Shown one piece after another: positions 37,223-45,467 of a DNA stretch of 64,000 nucleotides. The notes under the pieces were generated by a model. That model was not told the origin of the DNA, ran no database searches, and saw nothing but the letters and a program-made list of their open reading frames with translations. The position numbers and the translations under genes are program-made. The stretch comes from Roseomonas nitratireducens. Its GTDB lineage: Bacteria > Pseudomonadota > Alphaproteobacteria > Acetobacterales > Acetobacteraceae. Location: assembly GCF_017813355.1 (NCBI RefSeq), contig NZ_JAGIYZ010000022.1, positions 1-64,000 on the forward strand, written 5' to 3'. Numbering within the stretch: position 1 is the stretch's first letter; each line of letters begins with the position of its first letter.

Positions 37223-38200
37223 TCAGTCCAGCCGGATCGCGGCGTTGCGCACCAGCGTGGCATAGCGCTCGGCGTCGTTCAGCAGCATCGCCTGCGCCTG
37301 CTGCTGCGTGCCGCCGCCGATGACGAAGCCGGCATCGCTGATCCGCTTGCGCAGATCCTCGTTGCGATAGGCCTTGTTCACCGCCTCCACCCAGCGGTCG
37401 GCGATCGGCTGCGGGATGCCCGGCGGCGCCATCAGCATGTACCAGACCACGGCGTCGAAGCCGGGGAAGCCGAGCTCGGCGACGGTCGGCGTCTCCGGCA
37501 GCCATTCCACGCGCTGCGGCATCGTCACCGCCAGCGCGCGCACGCGCCCGGCGCGGATATGCGGCAGGTAGGTGGGGAAGGTGTCGAGCGCGAGGTCGAT
37601 GCGCCCGGCCAGGATCTCGTTCACCGCCTGGCCCGTGCCGCGGAAGGGGACATGCGTCATGCGCACATTCGCCTGCGAGGACAGCAGCTCCGCCGCCAGG
37701 TGCTGCTGCGTCGCGACGCCGGAGGAGGAATAATTCAGCACCCCCGGGTTCCGTCGCGCCCGCTCCAGCAATTCGGGCAGGCTGCGGTCGGGCGCATTGG
37801 CCGGCACCACGGCGACCAGCGGCACCGTCGCGGCGTGCACGACGGCGGTCTGGTCGCGGCGGATGTCGAAGGGCGGCGGGTTCATCAGCGGCGGCACGAC
37901 GGCGGATGCGCTGATCGTCGTCATCAGCATCGTGTAGCCATCGGGCCGCGCGCGCGACATGGCCAGCACGGCGAGCGTGCCGGACGCGCCGGGGCGGTTC
38001 TCGACCGCGATGGTCTGGCCGAATTCCTCCTGCAGCACGGGGGCGAGGAAGCGGCTGATGATGTCGGTGCCGCCGCCCGGCGCGAAGCCGACCAGAAGGC
38101 TGATGGCGCGCGTCGGATAGGCCTGCGCGATCGCCGGCGCCGGCACCAGCGGCGCGAGCGCCGCGGCACCCAGCGCGCGGCGGGGGATGCGGAAGGTCAT
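37223..38200 (-). CDS. Bug family substrate-binding protein
   Basis: A 325-residue periplasmic binding protein. Signal IPRRALGAAALAPLVPAPAIAQ, then AISLLVGFAPGGGTDIISR, ENRPGASGTLAVLAMSRARP and THVPFRGTGQAVNEILAGR. It is distinct in sequence from the neighbouring Bug protein, so the pair is not a recent duplicate. It lies 55 bp from the enoyl-CoA hydratase gene on the same strand. Confidence 0.92.
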   Translation of the reverse strand: MTFRIPRRALGAAALAPLVPAPAIAQAYPTRAISLLVGFAPGGGTDIISRFLAPVLQEEFGQTIAVENRPGASGTLAVLAMSRARPDGYTMLMTTISASAVVPPLMNPPPFDIRRDQTAVVHAATVPLVAVVPANAPDRSLPELLERARRNPGVLNYSSSGVATQQHLAAELLSSQANVRMTHVPFRGTGQAVNEILAGRIDLALDTFPTYLPHIRAGRVRALAVTMPQRVEWLPETPTVAELGFPGFDAVVWYMLMAPPGIPQPIADRWVEAVNKAYRNEDLRKRISDAGFVIGGGTQQQAQAMLLNDAERYATLVRNAAIRLD

Positions 38201-38255
38201 GGCGTTTCCTCCTCGGCTGGCCGCCCGGCGTCTTGCGCGCCGGTGCGGCGATGGA

Positions 38256-39038
38256 TCACTTCCCCTGGAACTGCGGCGCACGCTTGTTGAGGAAGGCGCT
38301 CACCCCTTCCTGGAAGTCCGCGCTGGTGAAGCACATGGTCACCAGGTCGTCGCCCTCGACCTCGCCGACGGCGTGGCGCAGGCGACGCAGCGCGATCTTG
38401 GTCGCCTTCAGTGTCAAAGGCGCCAGGTCCTTCATGGTGGTGGCGAGTTCCATGGCGCGCGCGGCCACCGCCTCGGGCGTGTCCAGCACTTCCGACACCA
38501 GGCCCAGGTGCTTCGCCTCGGCCGAGGAGAACAGGCGCGAGGTCATGATCATCTCGGCGATCGCCGCCGGGCCGACCAGCGCGTAGAAGCGCGCGAAGTT
38601 GTTCATGTTGAGGATGTTGCCGAGCGTCTTGGCGATCGGCAGCCCGAACCGCGCAGAGGTGTCGCAGATGCGGATGTCGCAGCAGCCCGCGATGCCGAGC
38701 CCGCCGCCCGTGCAGGCGCCGGCGATGGCGGCGATGATCGGGGTGTTGCAGTTCTCGAGCGCGCCGAGGACCTTGTCGATCCGCGCCTCGTAGCCGAGCG
38801 CGTCCTCGGCAGTCTTGAACTCGCGGAACTGGCTGATGTCGGTGCCCGAGGCGAAGGCCTTGCCGCCGGCGCCGGTCAGCACCCAGACGCGGATCGACGG
38901 GTCCTTGTCGATCTGCGCGGCCAGTTCCTGGATGCGCTGGTACATGCTGAACAGCATGGCGTTGCGCGCCTGCGGCCGGTTGAAGGTGGTCCAGGCGATG
39001 CCGCCCTCGCGGACCTCGTGCAGAATCTCGTCGCTCAT
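38256..39038 (-). CDS. Enoyl-CoA hydratase/isomerase family protein
   Basis: A 260-residue crotonase-fold protein acting on acyl-CoA esters. The oxyanion segment GKAFASGTDISQF and the CoA-binding helix GACTGGGLGIAGCCDIRI are typical. The first catalytic Glu position of true hydratases (in a G(A)xxE-type place) reads LGNILN, so isomerase, lyase or other crotonase activity is possible. Start ATG at 39038, from homology. First gene of a run with two Bug genes and divergent from a CoA-transferase gene, which suggests joint breakdown of an organic acid through a CoA ester. Confidence 0.88.
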   Translation of the reverse strand: MSDEILHEVREGGIAWTTFNRPQARNAMLFSMYQRIQELAAQIDKDPSIRVWVLTGAGGKAFASGTDISQFREFKTAEDALGYEARIDKVLGALENCNTPIIAAIAGACTGGGLGIAGCCDIRICDTSARFGLPIAKTLGNILNMNNFARFYALVGPAAIAEMIMTSRLFSSAEAKHLGLVSEVLDTPEAVAARAMELATTMKDLAPLTLKATKIALRRLRHAVGEVEGDDLVTMCFTSADFQEGVSAFLNKRAPQFQGK

Positions 39039-39156
39039 GGCGCTCCGTCCCTTGGCTTCGGCGCAAGGGGTAGCGGGCTGGGCCGGGCCGTCAAGCGGGT
39101 GTCTTGCCGTCCCGCCCGGCCGATGCGAACAGAAGCGCCGCCGAGGAGGATGCCCC

Positions 39157-40332
39157 ATGACGATGCCGCTTGCCCGCTTCACCGTGCTCGACCTAACGCG
39201 CGTGCGCTCCGGCCCCACCTGCGTGCGCCAGCTGGCCGACTGGGGCGCCAACGTCATCAAGATCGAGGCAACGGACGAGGTCGATACCGGCAAGGGCCTG
39301 GGCGGGGAGCGCGACGGGCCGGACTTCCAGCATGTCCATCGCAACAAGCGCGGCATGACGCTGAACCTGAAGTCGCCCGAGGGCCTGGCGGCCTTCCGCC
39401 GCATGGTCGCCCGCGCCGATGTGGTGGTGGAGAACTACCGCCCGGACGTGAAGACGCGCCTGGGCATCGACTACGACAGCCTCGCCGCGATCAACCCGCG
39501 GATCGTGCTGGGGTCCATCTCCGGCTTCGGGCAGGACGGGCCCTATGCCAAGCGCCCGGGCTTCGACCAGATCGCCCAGGGCATGGGCGGGCTGATGTCG
39601 GTCACCGGCCTGCCCGGCCAGGGCCCGGTGCGCGCCGGCATCCCGGTCGCCGACCTGACCGCCGGGCTCTATTGCGCGCTCGGCATCATGGTCGCGCTGC
39701 TGGAACGGGAGGTCACGGGCCGCGGCCGCTGGGTCCATGTCTCGCTGCTGGAAGCCATGATCGCGATGATGGATTTCCAGGCGACGCGCTGGACGATGAA
39801 GGGGGAGGTGCCGAAGCAGGCCGGCAACGACCACCCGACCACCATCCCGACGGGCCTTTTCCGAACGTCGGACGGCGTCATCAACATCGCCGGCGGCGGC
39901 CAGGTGATGTGGGACCGCATCGTGAAGGTGCTGGGCCTCGAGGCGGAGGCCGCCGACCCCGACATCGCCACCGACAAGCTGCGCAGCCAGAACCGCGCCA
40001 AGGTCAACGCGATGATCGAGCGGGTGACGCAGACCGACAGCTCCGCCAACTGGGTCGCGAAGTTCAACAAGGAAGGCGTGCCCTGCGGCCCGGTCTATTC
40101 CATGGACCAGGTCTTCGCGGACGAGCAGGTGAAGCATCTGGGCGTGGCGATGACGGTGCAGCATCCCCGACTGGGATCGCTCGACGTGGTGCGCGCGCCG
40201 ATGCAGATCGCCGGCGTGGATTGCGCGCGCAACCCGACGCCCGAGCGTGGCCAGCACACCGAGGAGGTGCTGGCGGAATTCGGCTTCACCGCCGCGGAGA
40301 TCGCGGCGCTGAAGGCGGCGAAGGCGGTCTGA
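39157..40332 (+). CDS. CaiB/BaiF family (class III) CoA-transferase
   Basis: A 391-residue class III CoA-transferase, moving CoA between acids. The catalytic Asp lies in PVADLTAGLYCALG; other family segments are RVRSGPTCVRQLADWGANVIKIE, KRGMTLNLKSPEG, VVENYRPDVKTRLGIDY and FPTGLF/VNIAGGG equivalents. The start at 39157 has a GAGGAGG site. It is divergent from the enoyl-CoA hydratase gene across 118 bp and convergent with a Bug gene, so it probably activates the acid bound by these Bug proteins. Confidence 0.93.
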   Translation: MTMPLARFTVLDLTRVRSGPTCVRQLADWGANVIKIEATDEVDTGKGLGGERDGPDFQHVHRNKRGMTLNLKSPEGLAAFRRMVARADVVVENYRPDVKTRLGIDYDSLAAINPRIVLGSISGFGQDGPYAKRPGFDQIAQGMGGLMSVTGLPGQGPVRAGIPVADLTAGLYCALGIMVALLEREVTGRGRWVHVSLLEAMIAMMDFQATRWTMKGEVPKQAGNDHPTTIPTGLFRTSDGVINIAGGGQVMWDRIVKVLGLEAEAADPDIATDKLRSQNRAKVNAMIERVTQTDSSANWVAKFNKEGVPCGPVYSMDQVFADEQVKHLGVAMTVQHPRLGSLDVVRAPMQIAGVDCARNPTPERGQHTEEVLAEFGFTAAEIAALKAAKAV

Positions 40333-40336
40333 AGGG

Positions 40337-41302
40337 TCAGTCCGCGCGGATGTTGCCGCGCCGGATCACCTCGCCCCAGCGGGCGCGGTCGCGGGCGATC
40401 AGCGCGGCGAATTCCGCCGGCGTGCCGGCCATCGGCTCGACGCCCTGCGCGGCGAGCTTCGCGCGGAATTCCGCCCGGCCCAGCAGCGCATTGACCTCCC
40501 GGTTCATGCGCTCGACCACCGCGGCGGGCGTGCCGGCGGGGCCGAGGATGCCGTACCAGCCGAGCGCCTCGTAGCCCGGCAGCGTCTCCCCGATCGTCGG
40601 CACGTCGGGCAGCGCCGGGTCGCGCCGCGCCGAGGTGACGGCGAGCGGCCGCACCCGCCCGTCGCGGATATGCGGCAGCGCCGTCGGCGTGGTGTCGAAC
40701 ATCATGGTCAGCCGCCCGCCGACGGTATCGACCATCGCCGGCCCGGTGCCGCGATAGGGCACGTGGGTGATGTCCACATTCGCCTGCTGCTTCACCAGTT
40801 CCGAGAACAGGTGCTGCGCCGATCCGATGCCGGAGGACCCGTAGTTCAGCCGCCCCGGCTCCGCCCGCGCGAGGGCCAGCAGATCCGCCAGCGTGCGCGC
40901 GTTGACCGAAGGATGCACCACCAGCACCGAGGCCACCGCGGCAACCAGGGCGATGGGCACCAGGTCACGCTCCGGATCGTAGGAAAGGCGCTGCAGCGCC
41001 GGGTTGATGGCGAGCGGCCCGGTGCTGCCCATCACCAGCGTGTAGCCGTCCGGCGCCGCGCGCACCGTCGCTTCCGTGCCGACGCTGCCGCCCGCGCCGG
41101 TGCGGTTTTCCACCACCACCGATTGCCGGAGGAGCGGCGTCAGCTCCTCCGCCAGCGCGCGCGCCAGCAGGTCGGCGGCACCGCCCGGCGGGAAGGGCGA
41201 GATCATGCGGATGGACCTGGCGGGCCATTCGCCCTGCGCGGCGGCGGGCCCGGCCAGCGCGGTGCCGGCCGCCAGGCCGAGAAGGAGGCGTCGCGTCGTC
41301 AT
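40337..41302 (-). CDS. Bug family substrate-binding protein
   Basis: A 321-residue periplasmic binding protein. Twin-arginine-like start MTTRRLLLGLAAG with cleavage after GPAAAQ; then ARSIRMISPFPPGGAADLLAR, ENRTGAGGSVGTEATVR and THVPYRGTGPAMVDTVGGR. It lies convergent with the CoA-transferase gene (4 bp between stops) and upstream of two palindromes. The fourth orphan Bug gene of the window. Confidence 0.92.
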   Translation of the reverse strand: MTTRRLLLGLAAGTALAGPAAAQGEWPARSIRMISPFPPGGAADLLARALAEELTPLLRQSVVVENRTGAGGSVGTEATVRAAPDGYTLVMGSTGPLAINPALQRLSYDPERDLVPIALVAAVASVLVVHPSVNARTLADLLALARAEPGRLNYGSSGIGSAQHLFSELVKQQANVDITHVPYRGTGPAMVDTVGGRLTMMFDTTPTALPHIRDGRVRPLAVTSARRDPALPDVPTIGETLPGYEALGWYGILGPAGTPAAVVERMNREVNALLGRAEFRAKLAAQGVEPMAGTPAEFAALIARDRARWGEVIRRGNIRAD

Positions 41303-41336
41303 GGCAGGCTCCCGTTTCCGATACGCGACGATGCTA

Positions 41337-41382
41337 GAGCAATATCCGACCGGCCGGAAACGGCCGATCGGATCTCTTGCTC
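41337..41382. repeat. Imperfect palindrome 1 of an intergenic pair
   Basis: Arms gagcaatatccgaccggcc (41337-41355) and ggccgatcggatctcttgctc (41362-41382) fold with a 6-base loop and a few mismatches. It is followed 15 bp later by a second palindrome. Together they look like a REP-type repeat unit of alphaproteobacteria; copy number cannot be judged from one window. Confidence 0.65.
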
Positions 41383-41397
41383 CAGAAACCATTGATT

Positions 41398-41450
41398 CTA
41401 CAGCACGAAATTCGATCACACTGATTCAGTGTGATCGGATAGTGCTGTAG
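41398..41450. repeat. Palindrome 2 of the pair, long stem
   Basis: Outer arms ctacagcac (41398-41406) and gtgctgtag (41442-41450) are perfect; inner arms gatcacactga (41414-41424) and tcagtgtgatc (41426-41436) are perfect around a single T, with a few unpaired bases between. Lower GC than its surroundings. It lies between the divergent Bug and tartrate dehydratase genes. Confidence 0.7.
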
Positions 41451-41523
41451 GCCTGCTGCTGTTTGCGCGCCAAGCCGCCCGCCGCTAGGAAACCGCGCTT
41501 CCGCAGGCCCGAGGACGTCCCGC

Positions 41524-42702
41524 ATGCGCATCGCCTCCATCCGCCAGGGCGTCGTGCCCATCAGCAGCGCCATTGCCAACGCCTATATCGACTTCTCCAA
41601 GATGACGGCGAGCGTCGTCGCCATCACGGTGGAAGACGGCGCCGGCCGCAGCGCCACCGGCTACGGCTTCAATTCCAACGGCCGCTACGCCCAGCCCGGG
41701 CTGCTGACGGAACGGTTTATCCCCCGCCTCGAAGCCTGCGACGAGGCGACGCTGACCGCCAAGGACGGCACGCTGAACGTCGCCGGCGCCTGGGCCGCGA
41801 TGATGCGCAACGAGAAGCCGGGCGGGCATGGCGACCGCTCCGTCGCGGTCGGCGTGCTCGACATGGCGCTGTGGGACGCGGCGGCGAAGCTGGAAGGCAA
41901 GCCACTGTGGAAGCTGCTCGCCGACCGCCATCGCCGCGGCCAGGCGGAGGAGTCCGCCTGGGTCTACGCCGCCGGCGGCTACTACTACCCGGGCAAGGGC
42001 GTCGATGCGCTGGTCGAGGAGATGAAGCGTTATCTCGGCCTCGGCTACACCACGGTGAAGATGAAGATCGGCGGCGCGCCGGGCACGCCGCTGAAGGACG
42101 CGCTGGCCGAGGACCTCGCCCGCATCGAGGCCGTGCTGAAGCTGCTGGGCGGCGACGGATCCCGCCTCGCCGTCGACGTCAACGGGCGCTTCGGGCTGCA
42201 TGCCGCGCTCACCTACGGCGCCGCGCTGCAGCCCTTCCGGCTGCGCTGGTACGAGGAACCGCTCGACCCGCTCGACTACGCGACCCATGCGGTGCTTGCC
42301 GAGCAATACGCGCCGCCGCTCGCGACCGGGGAGAACCTGTTCTCCATGCTCGACGCGCGCAACCTGATCCGCCATGGCGGGCTGCGGCCGGACCGGGACG
42401 TGCTGCAGTTCGACCCGGCGCTGTCCTACGGTCTGGTCGAGTATCTCCGCACGCTGGAGATGCTGGTGCAGCACGGCTGGTCGCCGCGCCGCTGCGTGCC
42501 GCATGGCGGGCACCAGTTCGCGCTCAACATCGCGGTCGGGCTCGGGCTTGGCGGCAACGAATCCTATCCGGAGGTCTTCGCGCCCTTCGGCGGCTTCGCG
42601 GACAGCACGCCGGTGGTCGATGGCCGCATCCGCATGCCGGACCTTCCGGGCATCGGCTTCGAGGGGAAGAACGACCTCTGGGCGGTGTTCAAGGATCTCT
42701 AG
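41524..42702 (+). CDS. tarD: D(-)-tartrate dehydratase (enolase superfamily)
   Basis: A 392-residue enolase-superfamily enzyme, dehydrating D-tartrate to oxaloacetate with Mg2+. The barrel carries Lys179-Met-Lys181, metal ligands Asp218 (in VDVNGRF), Glu244 (in RWYEEP) and Glu270 (in ATGENLFS), and the catalytic His327 in VPHGGHQ. The N-terminal FGFNSNGRYAQ-type loop, MMRNEKPGGHG and AAGGYYYPGKG segments match, from memory, the Bradyrhizobium D-tartrate dehydratase almost motif for motif. Oxaloacetate would feed the TCA cycle. A Bug gene is divergent upstream; the methyltransferase gene follows after 2 bp. Confidence 0.88.
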   Translation: MRIASIRQGVVPISSAIANAYIDFSKMTASVVAITVEDGAGRSATGYGFNSNGRYAQPGLLTERFIPRLEACDEATLTAKDGTLNVAGAWAAMMRNEKPGGHGDRSVAVGVLDMALWDAAAKLEGKPLWKLLADRHRRGQAEESAWVYAAGGYYYPGKGVDALVEEMKRYLGLGYTTVKMKIGGAPGTPLKDALAEDLARIEAVLKLLGGDGSRLAVDVNGRFGLHAALTYGAALQPFRLRWYEEPLDPLDYATHAVLAEQYAPPLATGENLFSMLDARNLIRHGGLRPDRDVLQFDPALSYGLVEYLRTLEMLVQHGWSPRRCVPHGGHQFALNIAVGLGLGGNESYPEVFAPFGGFADSTPVVDGRIRMPDLPGIGFEGKNDLWAVFKDL

Positions 42703-42704
42703 CG

Positions 42705-43355
42705 ATGGCCGACCTGGCCGGGCAGGTCGCGGCGCGCTACCGGGACGTCTCCCGTACCGAAAGGGGCTTCATCCGCGGCAAGCTCAAGGGCGACCCCGCG
42801 GTGGCGGCGCTGCTCGCGCTCGGCGCCGCGCGGCCCTTCGGCCGGGTGGTGGATCTCGGCTGCGGGCGCGGGCAATTGGCGATCGCCTTGCTGCTGGCAG
42901 GTGTGGCGGAACACGTCACCGGCGTCGACATCGACGCGGCCAAGATCGGCGTCGCGCGCGCGGCGGCCGATGGCCTGCCCGCGCGGTTCGAGGTCGCGGA
43001 CCTCGCCCATGCGCCCCTGCCCCCCTGCGACACGCTGCTGATGATCGACGTGCTGCTGCAATTGCCGCTGCCGGCGCAGGACGGGCTGCTCGCGCGCATC
43101 GCGGCCTCCGGCGCGGGCCGCATCGCCGTCCGCGCCTTCGATCCGGAGCGCGGCTGGCGCAGCGCCCTGGGCTTCGGGATGGAGCGGGTGCGCCGCCTGC
43201 TCGGGGGCGACCGGGGGCTGGCCGGCGCGGTGGCGCCGCGGCCGCTGCCCGAGATCGCAGCACCCCTTGCCGCCGCCGGCTACCGGGTGGAGATCACGCC
43301 ATGCTGGGCTGGCACGCCGCTGCCGAATGTGCTTCTGCTCGCGGAACGCTCATGA
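42705..43355 (+). CDS. Class I SAM-dependent methyltransferase
   Basis: A 216-residue methyltransferase. Motif I is VVDLGCGRGQLAIAL, with GVDIDAAKIGVAR as the acidic second strand and CDTLLMIDVLLQLP as motif IV. The N-terminal helix VAARYRDVSRTERGFIRGKL precedes the core. The substrate is unknown; length and short N-terminus suggest a small molecule or lipid. It lies between the tartrate dehydratase gene (2 bp) and a MipA-like gene (4-bp overlap), in one operon. Confidence 0.85.
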   Translation: MADLAGQVAARYRDVSRTERGFIRGKLKGDPAVAALLALGAARPFGRVVDLGCGRGQLAIALLLAGVAEHVTGVDIDAAKIGVARAAADGLPARFEVADLAHAPLPPCDTLLMIDVLLQLPLPAQDGLLARIAASGAGRIAVRAFDPERGWRSALGFGMERVRRLLGGDRGLAGAVAPRPLPEIAAPLAAAGYRVEITPCWAGTPLPNVLLLAERS

Positions 43356-44200
43356 CCCGCCGCATCCTCCCCCTGCTGCTCCTCCTCCTCGCCGCCCTGC
43401 CGGCGCGGGCCCAGCAACTCCCGGTGTTCGAGATGGGGGTCGCGGCCGGCGGCGGCTGGCTGCCGGCCTATCCGGCCTCGGACCAGAATCGCTGGCGGGC
43501 GCTCGCCGTTCCCTACCTGATCTATCGCGGCGACCTGTTCCGCGCGGATGACAGCGGGCTGCGCGCCCGCACGCGCCTCGCCGACGGGATCGAGCTCTCG
43601 GTCAGCGCCTCGGCCGGCTTCAACGGATCCTCGCGCGACATCACGGTGCGCGAAGGCATGCCGGACCTCGACTGGCTGGGGGAGATCGGGCCCACGCTGC
43701 GCTTCACCCTCTGGCGCGGGGAGGATGAGAGCCAGCCGCGCCGCATCCTGATCGACACGCCGCTGCGCGCGGTGTTCTCCACCGACTGGTCCTCGGTTTC
43801 GTTCCGCGGCTTCACCTTCGCGCCCGACATCGCCTACGAGCACGTCAACTTCCTCTCGCCCTTCGCGCGGCTGCGGGTGTCCGCGGGCCTGCTGTTCGGC
43901 ACCGAGCGCTACGGCGACTATTTCTACCAGGTGGACCCCGAATTCGCGCGCGCGGGGCGCCCCGCCTATGACGGCCGCGCGGGCTATATCGGGTCCCGGC
44001 TGTCCGTCTCCTACCGCCTGCCGCTGAGCGAGCGCGTCTCGCTCGTCGCCGGCGGGCGGATCGAGAACTTCACCGGCGCGGCGAATGACGACAGCCCGCT
44101 GTTCCGGCGCGACTGGAACGCTTCGGTCGTGGGCGGCGTCGCGATCTCCCTCTGGCGGTCGGAAGCGCGCGTGGACATCGCCGCGCAGCCCTTCGACTGA
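43352..44200 (+). CDS. MipA/OmpV family outer membrane protein
   Basis: A 282-residue beta-barrel with a signal peptide ending in PARAQ. The opening FEMGVAAGGGWLPAYPASDQ and the alternating strands through ALAVPYLIYRGDLFRAD fit the MipA/OmpV family, whose members scaffold murein enzymes or serve as outer membrane proteins in stress response. It ends with VDIAAQPFD rather than a strict C-terminal aromatic. It overlaps the methyltransferase gene by 4 bp and the antiporter gene follows at 4 bp. Confidence 0.83.
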   Translation: MTRRILPLLLLLLAALPARAQQLPVFEMGVAAGGGWLPAYPASDQNRWRALAVPYLIYRGDLFRADDSGLRARTRLADGIELSVSASAGFNGSSRDITVREGMPDLDWLGEIGPTLRFTLWRGEDESQPRRILIDTPLRAVFSTDWSSVSFRGFTFAPDIAYEHVNFLSPFARLRVSAGLLFGTERYGDYFYQVDPEFARAGRPAYDGRAGYIGSRLSVSYRLPLSERVSLVAGGRIENFTGAANDDSPLFRRDWNASVVGGVAISLWRSEARVDIAAQPFD

Positions 44201-44204
44201 TGCC

Positions 44205-45467
44205 ATGAACGCCAAGGTCGGGCTGCTCTGCGTCGCCGCATTGCTGGTCGCCGGCCCCTGGCTGCTCTGGCGCATCGGCGCGGTCCGCGCCGTCGCCCCG
44301 CTCGCCGTCCTGCAGATCCTGGGCGGGGTCGCGCTCGGCCCTTCCCTGTTCGGGCGGCTGGCGCCGGAAACCCATGCGGCGGTCTTCACCGCGCCGGTGC
44401 TCTCTGCGCTGCAGGGCCTCGCGGCGGTCGGCGTGCTGCTCTATGTCTTCGTCTCCGGACTACACCTCGATCCCGCGCGGCTGAAGGGCGAGGCGCGCGG
44501 GCTCAAGCGCATCACGGCGGGCTCCTTCCTCCTGCCCTTCCTGCTCGGCCTCGGCGTCGGCGCCTGGATCGCGGCATCGGTGCCGGGCGCGATCGGGCCG
44601 CGCGGCGATGCGCTGACCTTCACGCTCGCCATTGGCGTCTGCATCGCGGTGACCGCGCTGCCCATCCTCGCCGCCATCCTGCGGGAAGCGGGCTGGATCG
44701 GCACGCGGCTCGGCCAGACGGCGCTGGCGCTGGCGGCGGTGAACGACGCAGCGCTGTGGCTCGTGCTCGCCGCGCTGCTCGCCATCGCGGCCGGCGCGGC
44801 GGAGCAGATCGGCACGACGCTGCTGTTCTCGCTGCTGTGGGGCGCGGCGCTGCTCGGCGGCGCGCGGCTGCTGCGCGGCCAAGCGGACGGCGAAGGCGCC
44901 GAGACGCGGATGCTCGTCCTCGGCGTCGCGTTCTGCTTCGTCTCGGCGGCGGCGGCGGAGGCGATCGGCCTGGGCTACATCCTGGGCGGCTTCGCGGCCG
45001 GCGTCGTCATGCCGCCGGCCTGCCGCGTCGCGCTGATCGCGCGGATCGAGCCGCTGACCGCGACCGTGCTGCTGCCCTTCTTCTTCGTCTCGACCGGGCT
45101 CAAGGCAACCATCGATCCGGGCTCGGCGGCCTTCCTCTCGGTCCTGCTGCTGGCCACCGTCGCGACCTTCGCGGGCAAGGTCGCGGGCACCGCGCTGCCG
45201 GCGCGCCAGGCGGGGGAGACCTGGTCCTTCGCGCTGGCGCTCGGCGTGCTGATGCAGACCAAGGGGCTGATGGAGGTGGTGGTGCTGGCCGCGCTGCTCG
45301 AGGCCGGGATGATCGGGCCGGTCGTCTTCTCCGGCCTGATCGCCATGGCGGTCGTCACCACCGTGGTCGCGGCGCCGCTGGCACGGCTCGCGCTCGGGGC
45401 AGGCTGGGCGGCGGCCGGATCGAGCGATGCCCCCGCGGAGGCTCCACCCCGCCGGACGCCGGTCTAG
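44205..45467 (+). CDS. Cation:proton antiporter (CPA2/Kef-type)
   Basis: A 420-residue membrane protein with about 12 helices, of the monovalent cation:proton antiporter-2 family, without the C-terminal TrkA-type RCK domain. Marks are GVCIAVTALPILAAILRE and LALAAVNDAALWLVLAALL, which contains the ND acidic pair of the ion site, and GYILGGFAAGVVMP. Its stop codon overlaps the stop of the convergent ABC ATPase gene in the shared tetranucleotide CTAG. The ATG at 44205 is from homology; the longer in-frame reading is not supported. Confidence 0.87.
   Translation: MNAKVGLLCVAALLVAGPWLLWRIGAVRAVAPLAVLQILGGVALGPSLFGRLAPETHAAVFTAPVLSALQGLAAVGVLLYVFVSGLHLDPARLKGEARGLKRITAGSFLLPFLLGLGVGAWIAASVPGAIGPRGDALTFTLAIGVCIAVTALPILAAILREAGWIGTRLGQTALALAAVNDAALWLVLAALLAIAAGAAEQIGTTLLFSLLWGAALLGGARLLRGQADGEGAETRMLVLGVAFCFVSAAAAEAIGLGYILGGFAAGVVMPPACRVALIARIEPLTATVLLPFFFVSTGLKATIDPGSAAFLSVLLLATVATFAGKVAGTALPARQAGETWSFALALGVLMQTKGLMEVVVLAALLEAGMIGPVVFSGLIAMAVVTTVVAAPLARLALGAGWAAAGSSDAPAEAPPRRTPV

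Noticed and set aside
41337-41450. Palindromes as rho-independent terminator
   Set aside because: Neither stem is followed by a T run, and they lie upstream of both flanking genes (divergent), where a terminator is not expected.
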